A stretch of 64,000 nucleotides of DNA from Streptococcus devriesei DSM 19639 (GCF_000423725.1 NZ_KE384084.1:124001-188000); one strand, 5' to 3'; counted from the stretch's first letter, positions 1 through 8,798 are shown. Notes: a model not told the origin generated them from the sequence alone. Numbers and translations: made by a program.

Positions 1-60
1 GGCTGGACAAAAATCATCCAATATTCTTGTTTTGGAATAAACTCTTGGCGCAGTAGTTGG

Positions 61-301
61 GAGTAAGATTTGTTTGCTAGGCCAAGAAGTCTTACCCCTG
101 CACAGTTCATTAGGTGCTTTAGCACCAATGAACCACTGCTGGCTGGCTTTCCTTTTGCCACAAGGCCAAAGCGGAAAACCTAGCCAACTGTGCGGGGGTG
201 GGAGTGAAACGGTCTGGGGAGAGACCGTTTCAGCTCACCACCTTGAAACTAGGGAGTGGTGGGAACCAAAATTTTCAATTTTTGGGTTCTTTCCCACTCC
301 C
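61..301. repeat. Intergenic block of nested hairpins
   Basis: No convincing gene lies here. Positions 95-107 (CCCCTGCACAGTT) pair with 186-198 (AACTGTGCGGGGG). Inside is a perfect small hairpin at 108-130 (GGTGC TTTA GCACC core). Two more stem-loops follow: about 206-232 (ACGGTCT / AGACCGT) and about 251-300 (GGGAGTGG / CCACTCCC). From memory, the motif run GGGAGT...CCGCACAGTT...AACCACTGC resembles a common streptococcal intergenic repeat. That resemblance is recollection, not a search. The 103-codon ORF crossing the block is judged spurious. Confidence 0.6.
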
Positions 302-307
302 CTCTTC

Positions 308-859
308 TTAAGGGTTTTGATAAAATCCTCTAATAATCAGGAACATATCCGCAATTTCTTGGGGGGATTCCTGTGCACCGCTTAGAACCCAATGCATATA
401 AAGGCTTTCGAGACTGGCAGCATAAGTAATCACCATATAATCTTTAGGCAGACCTGAATTAGGGTTAATGCTATCATAGAAGAAACTAGGTATCTCATCT
501 ATCAATTCTTTAATAAATTGCCTTGCCTTTTGCGAAAAATTAACCGGGGCAATTGTAATCACAGACTGAATAAAAGTCTGCTGGCTTTGAAGGTAAATAA
601 GTCCCTGAATAAGACTGTCTCTGATATTTAGAGAACTGGTATTCAGCTCTTTCTTTAGATTGTCGGTAATATCATGCATCAGTTTATCAATTAAGTCATA
701 TTTGTCTTGATAATGAAGATAAAAGGTGCTGCGATTGATATGAGCCTTTTCGGTAATTTTCCGGATGGTAATATCGTTAAAATCAGAATTTTCTACTAAC
801 AGCTCAGTAATAGCTGTTTTTATTTTGGTCTTGCTTTGCGTGTGGCGTCTTTTTATCAT
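308..859 (-). CDS. TetR/AcrR family transcriptional regulator
   Basis: A 183-aa regulator with an N-terminal helix-turn-helix of TetR type. Residues about 28-50 read ITIRKITEKAHINRSTFYLHY, close to the family signature, followed by an all-helical ligand or dimer domain. It is divergent from the ABC exporter at 972, with a 112-bp gap holding a 9-bp inverted repeat. It probably represses that exporter and perhaps itself. The C-terminal part resembles the TetR_C_7/8-like class found in streptococci, but no ligand can be read from the sequence. The start is supported by AAGGAGAAATT just upstream on the minus strand. Confidence 0.88.
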   Translation of the reverse strand: MIKRRHTQSKTKIKTAITELLVENSDFNDITIRKITEKAHINRSTFYLHYQDKYDLIDKLMHDITDNLKKELNTSSLNIRDSLIQGLIYLQSQQTFIQSVITIAPVNFSQKARQFIKELIDEIPSFFYDSINPNSGLPKDYMVITYAASLESLYMHWVLSGAQESPQEIADMFLIIRGFYQNP

Positions 860-887
860 AATTTCTCCTTAAATAGACATCAGTCCA

Positions 888-923
888 TATAATGATGCTT
901 GTCTTTCACTTAAAATCATTATA
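888..923. promoter_or_regulatory. Candidate TetR operator and divergent promoter region
   Basis: TATAATGAT (888-896) and ATCATTATA (915-923) form a perfect 9-bp inverted repeat with an 18-bp spacer. The right arm overlaps a plausible -10 (TATACT, 922-927) for the ABC operon starting at 972. Placement between the regulator and its likely target suggests an operator. Binding is inferred only. Confidence 0.4.
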
Positions 924-971
924 TACTAAGAAAAAGATTAAATCAACACACGTCTAAATAAGGAGACTTGT

Positions 972-1673
972 ATGAGTTACATTGAAATGAAGCATTCCTA
1001 TAAACGCTATCAGATGGGAGAAACAGAAGTTATCGCCAATAATGATATCAGCTTTGAGATCAATAAAGGAGAGCTGGTCATTATATTGGGCGCTTCCGGT
1101 GCCGGAAAATCAACTGTTCTTAATATCCTTGGCGGCATGGATACTAATGATGAAGGAGAGGTTTGGATCGATGGCAGCAACATTGCAGACTACAATCAAA
1201 AACAGTTAACGGCTTATCGCCGCAATGATGTCGGTTTTGTTTTTCAATTCTATAATTTGGTTCCGAATCTGACGGCCAAAGAAAATGTAGAACTGGCTTC
1301 AGACATTGTCGCCAATGCCAAGGAAGCTGCAGCTGTTTTACAGGAGGTTGGTCTTGGTGACAGGCTGGATCATTTTCCTGCCCAACTGTCCGGAGGAGAG
1401 CAGCAGCGAGTATCTATCGCCCGTGCCTTAGCTAAAAATCCTAAGTTACTTTTATGTGATGAACCTACAGGAGCACTGGATTATCAAACAGGTAAGCAGA
1501 TTTTGGAACTCCTGCAGGCTATGTCTCGGCAAAAAGGTGCTACTGTTGTCATTGTGACACATAATTCGTCCTTGGCTCCCATAGCTGACAAAGTTATCTA
1601 TCTGCATGATGCCAAAGTCAGTGCGATTGAGATCAATAATCAGCCTCAAGATATTGACAATTTAGAATACTGA
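972..1673 (+). CDS. ABC transporter ATP-binding protein (MacB/LolD type)
   Basis: A 233-aa ATPase subunit. Walker A is GASGAGKST at residues 40-48, the ABC signature is LSGGEQQR near residue 140, and Walker B is [12 protein letters not shown] near 160. The GALD variant and short length are typical of the MacB/LolD/FtsE-like class that pairs with FtsX-type permeases. The next gene, 54 bp downstream, is such a permease. An AAGGAG ribosome site lies just before the ATG. The pair is probably an exporter of peptides, lipids or drugs; the substrate is unknown. Expression is probably controlled by the divergent TetR gene. Confidence 0.92.
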   Translation: MSYIEMKHSYKRYQMGETEVIANNDISFEINKGELVIILGASGAGKSTVLNILGGMDTNDEGEVWIDGSNIADYNQKQLTAYRRNDVGFVFQFYNLVPNLTAKENVELASDIVANAKEAAAVLQEVGLGDRLDHFPAQLSGGEQQRVSIARALAKNPKLLLCDEPTGALDYQTGKQILELLQAMSRQKGATVVIVTHNSSLAPIADKVIYLHDAKVSAIEINNQPQDIDNLEY

Positions 1674-1727
1674 GGCTTTTTGAAAATCAAAACTATATGT
1701 CCTTCTTTGGGGATGAGGAGTGATTGT

Positions 1728-4343
1728 ATGAGAAAAAAGATTTATTGGAAAACCGTTTGGAATGTTATTTTGAATTCAAAAGGTCGTTTTCTGTCTATTA
1801 TGCTTTTGATGTTTCTAGGTTCTTTTACCTTTATCGGTTTAAAGGCAACCAGACCCAATATGCAAAGACTGGCTGCAGATTATCTGCGGACACACCAAAC
1901 GGCCGATCTGTTTGTAACAGCCAGTCATGGTTTTAGTCAAACGGATCAAAAAGAATTAGAGAAGATTAAGGGGACTAAAGTAGAGTTTGGAAAAGTAACA
2001 GACATGACTATTGAAGGAACAGACGATGCCATGAGGGTCTTCTCCAACAGTCAAAAGCTCTCAACTTATCAGCTGGAGGCTGGGCATTTTCCTAAGGAAG
2101 AAGACGAAATTGCTTTGACGTCTTTGATGAAGAAGAAGTATAAAATTGGTGACGAGTTGACTTTTGCATCTTCTGATAAGTCCAATTTAAAAAGAAATCA
2201 TTTTAAAATTGTTGGGTTTCTCAGGTCGTCTGAAATTTGGTCAACCTTAAATATGGGGTCATCAACAGCAGGAGATGGGAATTTATCAAGTTATGGCCTT
2301 GTGACTTCTCAGGCTTTTGCGAACAGCAGTAATACTTTAGCACGGATTCGCTATAATCATTTAAAAACAATCAGTCCTTTTTCTGATACTTACAGCTCAA
2401 AAATCAGTCGTTATCAAGATAAGCTGGATACATTAGTAGAAGACAATGGACAAAAACGTTTGGAGGCTCTGAAAAAAGCTCCGCAAGAAAAAGTTAATCA
2501 AAGCAAACAGGCACTTGCAGCTGCAAAAAAACAACTGCAAGAAAAGACAGATACGGCTCCGTCCTACCAGCAGCAGCTGGCTATCAGGCAGGCACGGCAA
2601 TCCATTGTTCAAAAAGAACAGCAAATTAAAAAGGCTCAGGATAAAATTGATGCCATTCCTAAGCCGGTTTACAGCACTTATACACGCTCAACCATGCTGG
2701 GCGGAGAGGGCTATACGGTCTACTCTTCCAATGCAGACAGTATGGGAAATCTTGGCAATATCTTTCCTATTGTGCTTTATGCAGTTGCAGCCCTGGTTAC
2801 CTTTACAACGATGACACGCTTTGTTGATGAAGAAAGGACTAATTCAGGCTTATTCCGAGCTTTGGGTTATACAAGACAGGACGTCATTCGCAAATTCTTG
2901 ATTTATGGTTTTGCGGCCAGCATGCTTGGCACAGTTTTGGGGATTATCGGCGGTCACTATATCCTTTCAAAAATTGTATCTCAGATTTTTACCGGAAAAA
3001 TGACCCTAGGCAATCCTCACTTATCTTTTTATTGGTCTTATACGCTTATCGCAGTTCTCCTAGGTTTAGTCAGTGCGGTTTTGCCTGCTTATCTTATCGC
3101 CAGCAGAGAACTGAGTGAGAAAGCAGCCCAATTATTGCTGCCTAAACCACCTATGAAAGGCTCCAAGATTTTCTTAGAGCGGTTTGGCTTTATCTGGAAA
3201 CGTTTGAGTTTTACTCATAAAGTAACAATTCGCAATATTTTTCGCTATAAACAGCGGATGTTTATGACCATATTTGGTGTGGCTGGTTCAGTTGCCCTTC
3301 TTTTTGCAGGATTAGGCATTCAAGCTTCTTTAGGAAAGGTGATTAGAGAACAGTTTACACAGCTGACACCTTACCACTTAGTGGTTATGAAACAGGAGAT
3401 GACCAAAGAAGACAAAAGTTTAACCGATTTTTTAGCATCAAAGGAAGTTGACAGCTATCAAAGCCTTTATTACACACACTTAACCGAAGAAGTCCCCCAT
3501 TTGAAAGACAGACAGAGTATTTCTATTATGGTTACAGATCAGACAGATTTCGGTGGATTTGTGCACTTAAAAGATGCCTATTCGAATAGCAGGCTAAAGC
3601 TGTCCAAGAAAGGCGCTGTCATTTCTGAAAAATTAGCTCGTTTTTATAAGGTTGAGGCAGGTGACACTTTTACACTTAAAGACAGTGACGGTAAAAAACG
3701 CCGTGTCAAGGTTGCAGCAGTTGCCAAGATGAATGCCGGCCATTATCTGTTTATGACTCAGTCAGCCTATCGAGATATTTTCGGTGAAAAACCGGATAAA
3801 AATGCCTATTTTATCAATTTAAAAGACGACTCATCCTCTCATATTAAAGATATGTCAACAAAACTGCTTGCTATGAGCAGTGTCGCATCGGTTACGCAAA
3901 ATACCTCACAGATGAAAATGATCAAAACTATCGTTACGTCCTTAAATGCTGCCATGACAGTCTTGGTTATTATTACGATTCTTTTAGCTATTGTCATTCT
4001 TTATAATCTGACCAATATTAATATTGCTGAGCGCATCAGAGAACTCTCAACAATTAAAGTTCTTGGCTTTTTCAATAGAGAGGTGACCTTGTATATTTAC
4101 CGGGAAACCATTATCCTTTCTTTGATAGGAATTGTTTTGGGTATGGTGTGTGGCCGCTATCTTCATCAAATCATTATGGAAATGATAGGATCTGATAATG
4201 TATCGTTTGGTACAGTAGTTGATGACAGCACTTATGTGATACCGACTGCCTTTATCCTTCTTATTCTTGTCGGATTGGGTGTAATTGTCCATCAGCGGCT
4301 TAAAAGACTTAATATGCTGGAAGCTTTGCAAGCAGCAGATTAA
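1728..4343 (+). CDS. FtsX-family ABC transporter permease
   Basis: A large permease of 871 aa. A TTG-initiated extension from 1680 is possible, but ATG 1728 has GAGGAG seven bases upstream and starts MRKKIYWKTVW, a sensible cytoplasmic N-terminus before the first membrane helix. The architecture has one N-terminal helix, a long extracellular domain with a Lys/Gln-rich helical stretch (about residues 245-305), then three helices, a fourth anchor, a second extracellular domain and three C-terminal helices. That is two FtsX units in one chain. It works with the ATPase encoded just upstream. The substrate is not evident. The length suits large streptococcal permeases of this type. Confidence 0.9.
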   Translation: MRKKIYWKTVWNVILNSKGRFLSIMLLMFLGSFTFIGLKATRPNMQRLAADYLRTHQTADLFVTASHGFSQTDQKELEKIKGTKVEFGKVTDMTIEGTDDAMRVFSNSQKLSTYQLEAGHFPKEEDEIALTSLMKKKYKIGDELTFASSDKSNLKRNHFKIVGFLRSSEIWSTLNMGSSTAGDGNLSSYGLVTSQAFANSSNTLARIRYNHLKTISPFSDTYSSKISRYQDKLDTLVEDNGQKRLEALKKAPQEKVNQSKQALAAAKKQLQEKTDTAPSYQQQLAIRQARQSIVQKEQQIKKAQDKIDAIPKPVYSTYTRSTMLGGEGYTVYSSNADSMGNLGNIFPIVLYAVAALVTFTTMTRFVDEERTNSGLFRALGYTRQDVIRKFLIYGFAASMLGTVLGIIGGHYILSKIVSQIFTGKMTLGNPHLSFYWSYTLIAVLLGLVSAVLPAYLIASRELSEKAAQLLLPKPPMKGSKIFLERFGFIWKRLSFTHKVTIRNIFRYKQRMFMTIFGVAGSVALLFAGLGIQASLGKVIREQFTQLTPYHLVVMKQEMTKEDKSLTDFLASKEVDSYQSLYYTHLTEEVPHLKDRQSISIMVTDQTDFGGFVHLKDAYSNSRLKLSKKGAVISEKLARFYKVEAGDTFTLKDSDGKKRRVKVAAVAKMNAGHYLFMTQSAYRDIFGEKPDKNAYFINLKDDSSSHIKDMSTKLLAMSSVASVTQNTSQMKMIKTIVTSLNAAMTVLVIITILLAIVILYNLTNINIAERIRELSTIKVLGFFNREVTLYIYRETIILSLIGIVLGMVCGRYLHQIIMEMIGSDNVSFGTVVDDSTYVIPTAFILLILVGLGVIVHQRLKRLNMLEALQAAD

Positions 4344-4460
4344 TGTTTTGTTGGCAAAATTATAAAGCTGATGCTAGTCCTAAATTCGACAATGTCATCC
4401 CTCTTAGGAGAAAAAATTCTAATTAATAATTAAAATTGATAACTATTTTTGTTTTATGAT

Positions 4461-4516
4461 AACGCCCCGGCACAGCCTCTTATTTCTAGGCTGTTCTCAT
4501 GCTGGGCGTTTTTTTA
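4461..4516 (+). terminator. Rho-independent terminator after the ABC operon
   Basis: AACGCCC...GGCACAGCC pairs with GGCTGT...GCTGGGCGTT, followed by a run of T. It lies between the exporter operon and the DUF2130 gene. Confidence 0.85.
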
Positions 4517-4521
4517 TTTTT

Positions 4522-4530
4522 TGTTATAAT
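4522..4530 (+). promoter_or_regulatory. Extended -10 promoter of the DUF2130 gene
   Basis: TGTTATAAT (TG-n-TATAAT) lies 29 bp before the ATG at 4560, with TTGGAG as ribosome site. No good -35 is visible, as expected for an extended -10. Confidence 0.6.
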
Positions 4531-4559
4531 AGAGCTATAAATACGATTGGAGTATAGTC

Positions 4560-5813
4560 ATGAATAATATCAAATGTCCTCACTGCGGGACAGTTTTTAC
4601 AATTAATGAAACAGAATACAGCCAGCTTTTGGCTCAGGTGCGCAGCAGTGAATTTGATAAAGAACTGCATGATCGCTTAGCGCGTGAGACGCAGCTTTTG
4701 GAAGAAAAGTCGAAAAATAATCTGCAGCAGGAGCTGGGTAAGAAAGACGCTGAGATAGCTGACTTAAAAGCAGAAATTGAGAACTTGTCCTCTGTCAATG
4801 CACTTGAAATGGCTAAGGCACTGTCTGAAAAGGAAAAAGAAGTCACGAATTTGCAAAACCGCTTGGATAAGCTGTCTTTGGAAAAGGACAACGAGCTGCA
4901 GACAGCTCTTTCAAAGGTTGAAAAAGAGCGTGATGAGGCTAAAAATCAGCTGACACTGCAGGAAAAAGAAAGTGAACTGGAGCTTTCTTCCGTGCGCAGC
5001 GACTATGAAAGTCAGCTTAAGGCGGCTAATGAACAGGTAGAATTTTATAAGGATTTCAAGGCGCAGCAATCAACCAAGGCTATTGGCGAGAGCTTAGAGA
5101 TTTATGCTGAAACAGAATTCAACAAGGTGCGCAGCTATGCCTTTCCTAATGCCTATTTTGCTAAGGATAATGAGGTTTCCGGCCGTGGTTCTAAGGGTGA
5201 TTTTATTTTTCGTGAGGCCGATGAAAACGGTGTTGAATTTTTGTCCATCATGTTTGAGATGAAAAATGAGGCGGATACGACCAAAACTAAGCATAAGAAT
5301 GCTGATTTCTTTAAGGAGCTTGATAAGGACCGCCGCGAGAAAAACTGTGAATACGCTGTCTTAGTGACTATGCTGGAGGCTGAGAATGATTACTATAATA
5401 CAGGCATTGTCGATGTCAGCCATGAATATGAGAAGATGTATGTGGTTCGGCCGCAGTTCTTTATCCAGCTGATCGGGCTTTTGCGAAATGCTGCGCTCAA
5501 TAGTTTGCAGTACAAACAGGAGCTGGCTTTGGTGCGTGAACAGAACATTGATATCACGCACTTCGAAGATGACCTTGAAACCTTCAAAAACGCCTTTGCT
5601 AAGAACTATACTTCAGCAAGTAACAACTTCAAAAAAGCCATTGATGAAATTGATAAATCAATCCGCCGCATGGAAGAAGTCAAGCGCTTTTTGACAACTA
5701 GTGAAAATCAGCTCCGCCTTGCTAACAATAAATTAGACGATGTTTCCGTCAAAAAATTAACACGAAAAAATCCAACCATGAAGGCTAAGTTTGAAGCGTT
5801 AAAAGAAGAATAG
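4560..5813 (+). CDS. DUF2130 domain-containing protein
   Basis: A 417-aa protein. It starts with a zinc-ribbon-like CPHCG motif (residues 6-10). A long coiled coil of about residues 30-175, rich in E, K, L and Q, follows, then the globular DUF2130 domain. Within that domain, G-S-K-G-D-F-I-F near residue 212 and E-M-K-N-E near 235 are spaced like the D...ExK core of PD-(D/E)XK nucleases. Nuclease function is inference. A second helical region closes the protein. It stands alone between a terminator and an acetyltransferase gene. The biological role of the family is not known to me. Confidence 0.85.
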   Translation: MNNIKCPHCGTVFTINETEYSQLLAQVRSSEFDKELHDRLARETQLLEEKSKNNLQQELGKKDAEIADLKAEIENLSSVNALEMAKALSEKEKEVTNLQNRLDKLSLEKDNELQTALSKVEKERDEAKNQLTLQEKESELELSSVRSDYESQLKAANEQVEFYKDFKAQQSTKAIGESLEIYAETEFNKVRSYAFPNAYFAKDNEVSGRGSKGDFIFREADENGVEFLSIMFEMKNEADTTKTKHKNADFFKELDKDRREKNCEYAVLVTMLEAENDYYNTGIVDVSHEYEKMYVVRPQFFIQLIGLLRNAALNSLQYKQELALVREQNIDITHFEDDLETFKNAFAKNYTSASNNFKKAIDEIDKSIRRMEEVKRFLTTSENQLRLANNKLDDVSVKKLTRKNPTMKAKFEALKEE

Positions 5814-5864
5814 GACCTTTCAATGTGGTGTTGTTTCTTTTCCTAAAATGTGTGAGGACTGAAA

Positions 5865-6296
5865 ATGATTATTAGACCTGCTCAACTATTAGATATTGAA
5901 AAGTTATCCCCTCTTTATGCTGAACTTGGCTATCCTGTCAAGGAAGCTGAATTGGTTAGACGATTAAAAACAGTTCTTTCTCATCCTGATTACCATCTTT
6001 TAGTCGCAGTTGATGACAATGAAATTATTGGGATGATTGGTTATGCTAAAATGTTATTTTTTGAAAATGAAGGTGCCTACTATCGTATTCTTATTCTGGC
6101 AGTATTACAAAACTATCGCCGTAAGGGTGTTGCGACAGCCTTGGTAGATGCTGTCAAAAATCGTGCACTATCTGAAAATATTCACGCTTTAGCGCTAAAT
6201 AGTGGGGATACTTTAGAACGACAAATAGCTCATCGTTTTTATGAAAATTATGGTTTCAAGCAAGCTAGTCGTGGTTATTCTCTCTATCTAAAATAA
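5865..6296 (+). CDS. GNAT family N-acetyltransferase
   Basis: A 143-aa acetyl-CoA-dependent acyltransferase. The acetyl-CoA-binding loop is visible as NYRRKGVATALVDAV (about residues 84-98, the Q/RxxGxG/A motif), preceded by a beta strand ILILAVLQ and followed by the ALNSG...HRFYENYGFK ending typical of GNAT folds. The substrate cannot be deduced. A ribosome site (GTGAGGA) is present. It lies in the same direction as its neighbours but more than 50 bp from each, so it may be a single-gene unit. Confidence 0.88.
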   Translation: MIIRPAQLLDIEKLSPLYAELGYPVKEAELVRRLKTVLSHPDYHLLVAVDDNEIIGMIGYAKMLFFENEGAYYRILILAVLQNYRRKGVATALVDAVKNRALSENIHALALNSGDTLERQIAHRFYENYGFKQASRGYSLYLK

Positions 6297-6340
6297 TGTT
6301 AATTGTTAATAGTTTCAAAATCATTGTCACTTTTCTGATG

Positions 6341-6349
6341 TGTTATAAT
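6341..6349 (+). promoter_or_regulatory. Extended -10 promoter of the DUF1858/DUF438 operon
   Basis: TGTTATAAT lies 29 bp before the ATG at 6378. TTGTCA at 6324-6329 is only 14 bp upstream, so an extended -10 promoter is more likely than a classical pair. Confidence 0.55.
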
Positions 6350-6377
6350 AAAGCTATCAAATATTGAGGTAATTATT

Positions 6378-6614
6378 ATGAACAATATTATAGATTTATC
6401 AAAACCCGTTGCACAGACCCTCAAGGAACATCCTGAAGTTAAGGATATTCTGGTGGAACTGGGTTTTAAACCCTTGGCTAATCCTGCCATGCTCAATACA
6501 GTCGGTAAAATAACAACACTTAAGGCTGGTTCAAAAATGACGCGCATTCCCCTTGCTAAAATTAAGCAAACCTTAGAATTTAACGGCTATGAAGTGGTTG
6601 GTGATGAGCAATGA
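6378..6614 (+). CDS. DUF1858 domain-containing protein
   Basis: A 78-aa protein beginning MNNIIDLSKPVAQTLKEHPEVKDIL. It matches the DUF1858 pattern, with the central LGFKPLANPAMLNTVGKITTLKAGS that aligns with disulfide-isomerase-type hybrid-cluster accessory domains, but it lacks cysteines. Its stop overlaps the start of the DUF438 gene by 4 bp, so the two are translationally coupled. In other firmicutes the two domains are neighbours or fused, which suggests joint action in sensing or handling a small redox molecule. This role is inference. Confidence 0.85.
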   Translation: MNNIIDLSKPVAQTLKEHPEVKDILVELGFKPLANPAMLNTVGKITTLKAGSKMTRIPLAKIKQTLEFNGYEVVGDEQ

Positions 6615-7972
6615 CTGAGGAACGTATTCATATTTTAAGAGATATCCTGCTGGACTTGCACCATGGTGCCAGTGCTGAATCTGTTCAAGAACGTTTTAAC
6701 CAGCACTTCAAAGGTGTTTCCGCCATTGAGATTTCCATGATGGAGTATGAGCTGATGAATTCGGATACTGGTATCACTTTTGAGGATGTTATGGATTTAT
6801 GCAATGTTCATGCTAATCTTTTTAAGGGAGCCATTTCAGATGTTGATGTACCCGACAGTGAGCAGGAAGGCCATCCGGTCAAAGTTTTTAAGGATGAAAA
6901 TCTGGCCTTGCGTGCAGCTGTTATGCGTATCCGCCGGATTATTGACAATTACGCTAAGCCTGAAAATGAGGAATTTCGCCAAGATATTCTAAAAGGTCTC
7001 AGGCATCAGTTTGACTTGTTGGGGCAGTTTGATAACCATTACACCCGCAAGGAAAAACTATTTTTCCCCATTATGGAGGGTTATGGGCATGATGCGCCGC
7101 CTAAAGTGATGTGGGGAGTAGATGACAACATCCGTGAACTCTTCAAAGAAGCCAAACTGGCTCTGGTGAAGCTGCCTGAGGGCTCTATTGAGGAGCTTTC
7201 TGATAAATTTGAGATGTTTGCGGCTGAGTTTGAAGAGATGATTTTTAAAGAAGAGGCAATTTTGCTGATGATTCTTCTAGAGTCTTTCACACAGGATGAC
7301 TGGCTGCAGATTGCCGATGAAAGTGATGCTTACGGTTATGCCATTCTTAAGCCGACTGTAAAATGGCAGCCCCAGCGTGAATCGTTTGGCAATGAAACTG
7401 ATGCAGGAAAAACCACAGGCAATAATACAGCCGATGCTCTAAAACAAGGGGCAGCAGCTGACCAGTCCAGCAGCCAAAGCATTATCCAAACACCAGAAGG
7501 CCAATTTACGATTACTTTTACGCCCAATGAAAGTAAAGCAGCTGTTGACCGTACGATTAAGCAGCCCTTTGGGAACGGCTATCTATCGCTTGAGCAGGCC
7601 AATCTGATTTTGAATCATCTGCCTTTGGAGATCACTTTTGTCAATAAAGATGATATTTTCCAATACTACAACGACAGTGTTCCGGCTGCCGAGATGATTT
7701 TCAAACGAACGCCCAGCCAAATAGGGCGCAATGTCGAACTCTGCCACCCGCCAAAAGTGCTGGACAAGGTCAAGAAAGTTTTTGAAGTGCTGCGTTCCGG
7801 CCAAAAAGATAAGGTAGAGATGTGGTTTCAGTCTGAGCGCTTGGGAAAATTTGTCTATGTCACTTACGCAGCTGTCCGCAATGAAAAAGGAGAGTTTCAA
7901 GGAGTTTTGGAATACGTCCAAGACATCAAACCTTTCTTTGAACTGGACAGCGACAGCAACCGTGATATCTAA
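6611..7972 (+). CDS. DUF438 domain-containing hemerythrin/PAS protein
   Basis: A 453-aa multidomain protein. The N-terminal DUF438 region (about 1-95) is followed by a hemerythrin-like helical domain (about 97-235). Visible potential ligands include H in RHQFD, HYTRKE, and EEAILL near 215. A linker rich in A, Q, S and N comes next. The C-terminal PAS domain (about 325-445) begins LSLEQANLILNHLPLEITFV and contains a CHPP motif. Hemerythrin domains bind di-iron and PAS domains bind haem, flavin or other ligands, so an O2/NO or redox-sensor function is plausible. The PAS part is clearly related to the tail of the FMN reductase at 60537-61775. Confidence 0.88.
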   Translation: MTEERIHILRDILLDLHHGASAESVQERFNQHFKGVSAIEISMMEYELMNSDTGITFEDVMDLCNVHANLFKGAISDVDVPDSEQEGHPVKVFKDENLALRAAVMRIRRIIDNYAKPENEEFRQDILKGLRHQFDLLGQFDNHYTRKEKLFFPIMEGYGHDAPPKVMWGVDDNIRELFKEAKLALVKLPEGSIEELSDKFEMFAAEFEEMIFKEEAILLMILLESFTQDDWLQIADESDAYGYAILKPTVKWQPQRESFGNETDAGKTTGNNTADALKQGAAADQSSSQSIIQTPEGQFTITFTPNESKAAVDRTIKQPFGNGYLSLEQANLILNHLPLEITFVNKDDIFQYYNDSVPAAEMIFKRTPSQIGRNVELCHPPKVLDKVKKVFEVLRSGQKDKVEMWFQSERLGKFVYVTYAAVRNEKGEFQGVLEYVQDIKPFFELDSDSNRDI

Positions 7973-8002
7973 GCAAAGAGGACTGATAGAGTCATAGCGT
8001 CA

Positions 8003-8050
8003 AAAAAACGAATAACTGTTCGGAATTCCACCGGGCAGTTATTCGTTTTT
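8003..8050. terminator. Convergent terminator
   Basis: AAAACGAATAACTG pairs with CAGTTATTCGTTTT. A-rich and T-rich flanks allow it to serve both the DUF438 operon (plus) and the NUDIX gene (minus). Confidence 0.88.
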
Positions 8051-8119
8051 GTGTTAATGATTTTTATGTGTTAAGAAAAAGCAAAAACTGCTGACATGTT
8101 TCTGAGCTTTACCCAAGCC

Positions 8120-8626
8120 TTACAATGCTTTACGTCTTTTTGCCAAATAGGCCAGCAAAAATTTTTCTGCCAAACTGCCGTCTTTAATTTCTTTTTTAGC
8201 TTTGTTAAGATCAAACCAGGCCCAGTCATCAATTTCACTGTTGGGAACAATATCTCCAGAGACCGTAACGGCAAAATTGAGCATGAGCGTATTGGATTTT
8301 TCGAAATACTGGCTCTGATTAAAACGGAGCGATGTCACCTTCAGACCGGTTTCCTCTTGAATTTCACGCTTGACAGCTGCTTCGGCACTTTCACCTTGAG
8401 AGATGTAACCGGCAACCAAGATATAATCCGGTCTGTTGTATTGTTTAATGAGCAGTATTTTATTCTGCCTTTCGTTTTGGACAATCATACTGCAGGCTGT
8501 ATTAAAAATAGGGAAACGAAAGGCCTGACAGTTCTTACAGTAAGGAATGAGGCCTTCATTTTCTAAAAATTTAGGCTGTAATTTTGTTCCGCATTCTGTA
8601 CAAAATTTTTGAATGTGATAAGTCAT
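8120..8626 (-). CDS. NUDIX hydrolase with zinc ribbon (NudC-like)
   Basis: A 168-aa pyrophosphohydrolase. The N-terminus has a four-cysteine zinc ribbon (CTEC near 9-12 and CKNC near 30-33), as in NADH pyrophosphatases. The Nudix box is complete: G-YISQG-E-SAEAAVK-REIQEETGL. Likely substrates are NAD(H)-like or other nucleoside diphosphate compounds. It lacks the longer N-terminal domain of full NudC, so the substrate is uncertain. It is convergent with the DUF438 gene. An AGGAG site precedes the start on the minus strand. Confidence 0.88.
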   Translation of the reverse strand: MTYHIQKFCTECGTKLQPKFLENEGLIPYCKNCQAFRFPIFNTACSMIVQNERQNKILLIKQYNRPDYILVAGYISQGESAEAAVKREIQEETGLKVTSLRFNQSQYFEKSNTLMLNFAVTVSGDIVPNSEIDDWAWFDLNKAKKEIKDGSLAEKFLLAYLAKRRKAL

Positions 8627-8767
8627 AGGAGCTCCTTTGTCCTTATTTTAACAGAAAAAACAGCTCTCGTAAAACGTCTTAAGTTTTGATTTTACCGGTC
8701 TAAATCCATTATTAAAATGGAATTTTCCCATCCCCTGCCGCAAGTCTAGACAGATAACAGTTTTCAA

Positions 8768-8798
8768 TTGACCAGCTCTCAGTATTCTATGCTATAAT
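8768..8798 (+). promoter_or_regulatory. Promoter of truB, transcript apparently leaderless
   Basis: TTGACC (8768-8773) and an extended -10, TGCTATAAT (8790-8798), lie so close to the ATG at 8806 that transcription should begin at or within a base or two of the start codon. No Shine-Dalgarno sequence fits in that space. Confidence 0.6.

Noticed and set aside
74-385. 103-codon ORF at the window start
   Set aside because: It runs through the hairpin-rich block and into the antisense of the TetR gene, with Gly/Trp-rich composition, no ribosome site and no family pattern.
8096-8566. 156-codon plus-strand ORF over the NUDIX gene
   Set aside because: The minus strand encodes a complete Nudix box and zinc ribbon; the plus frame is its shadow.
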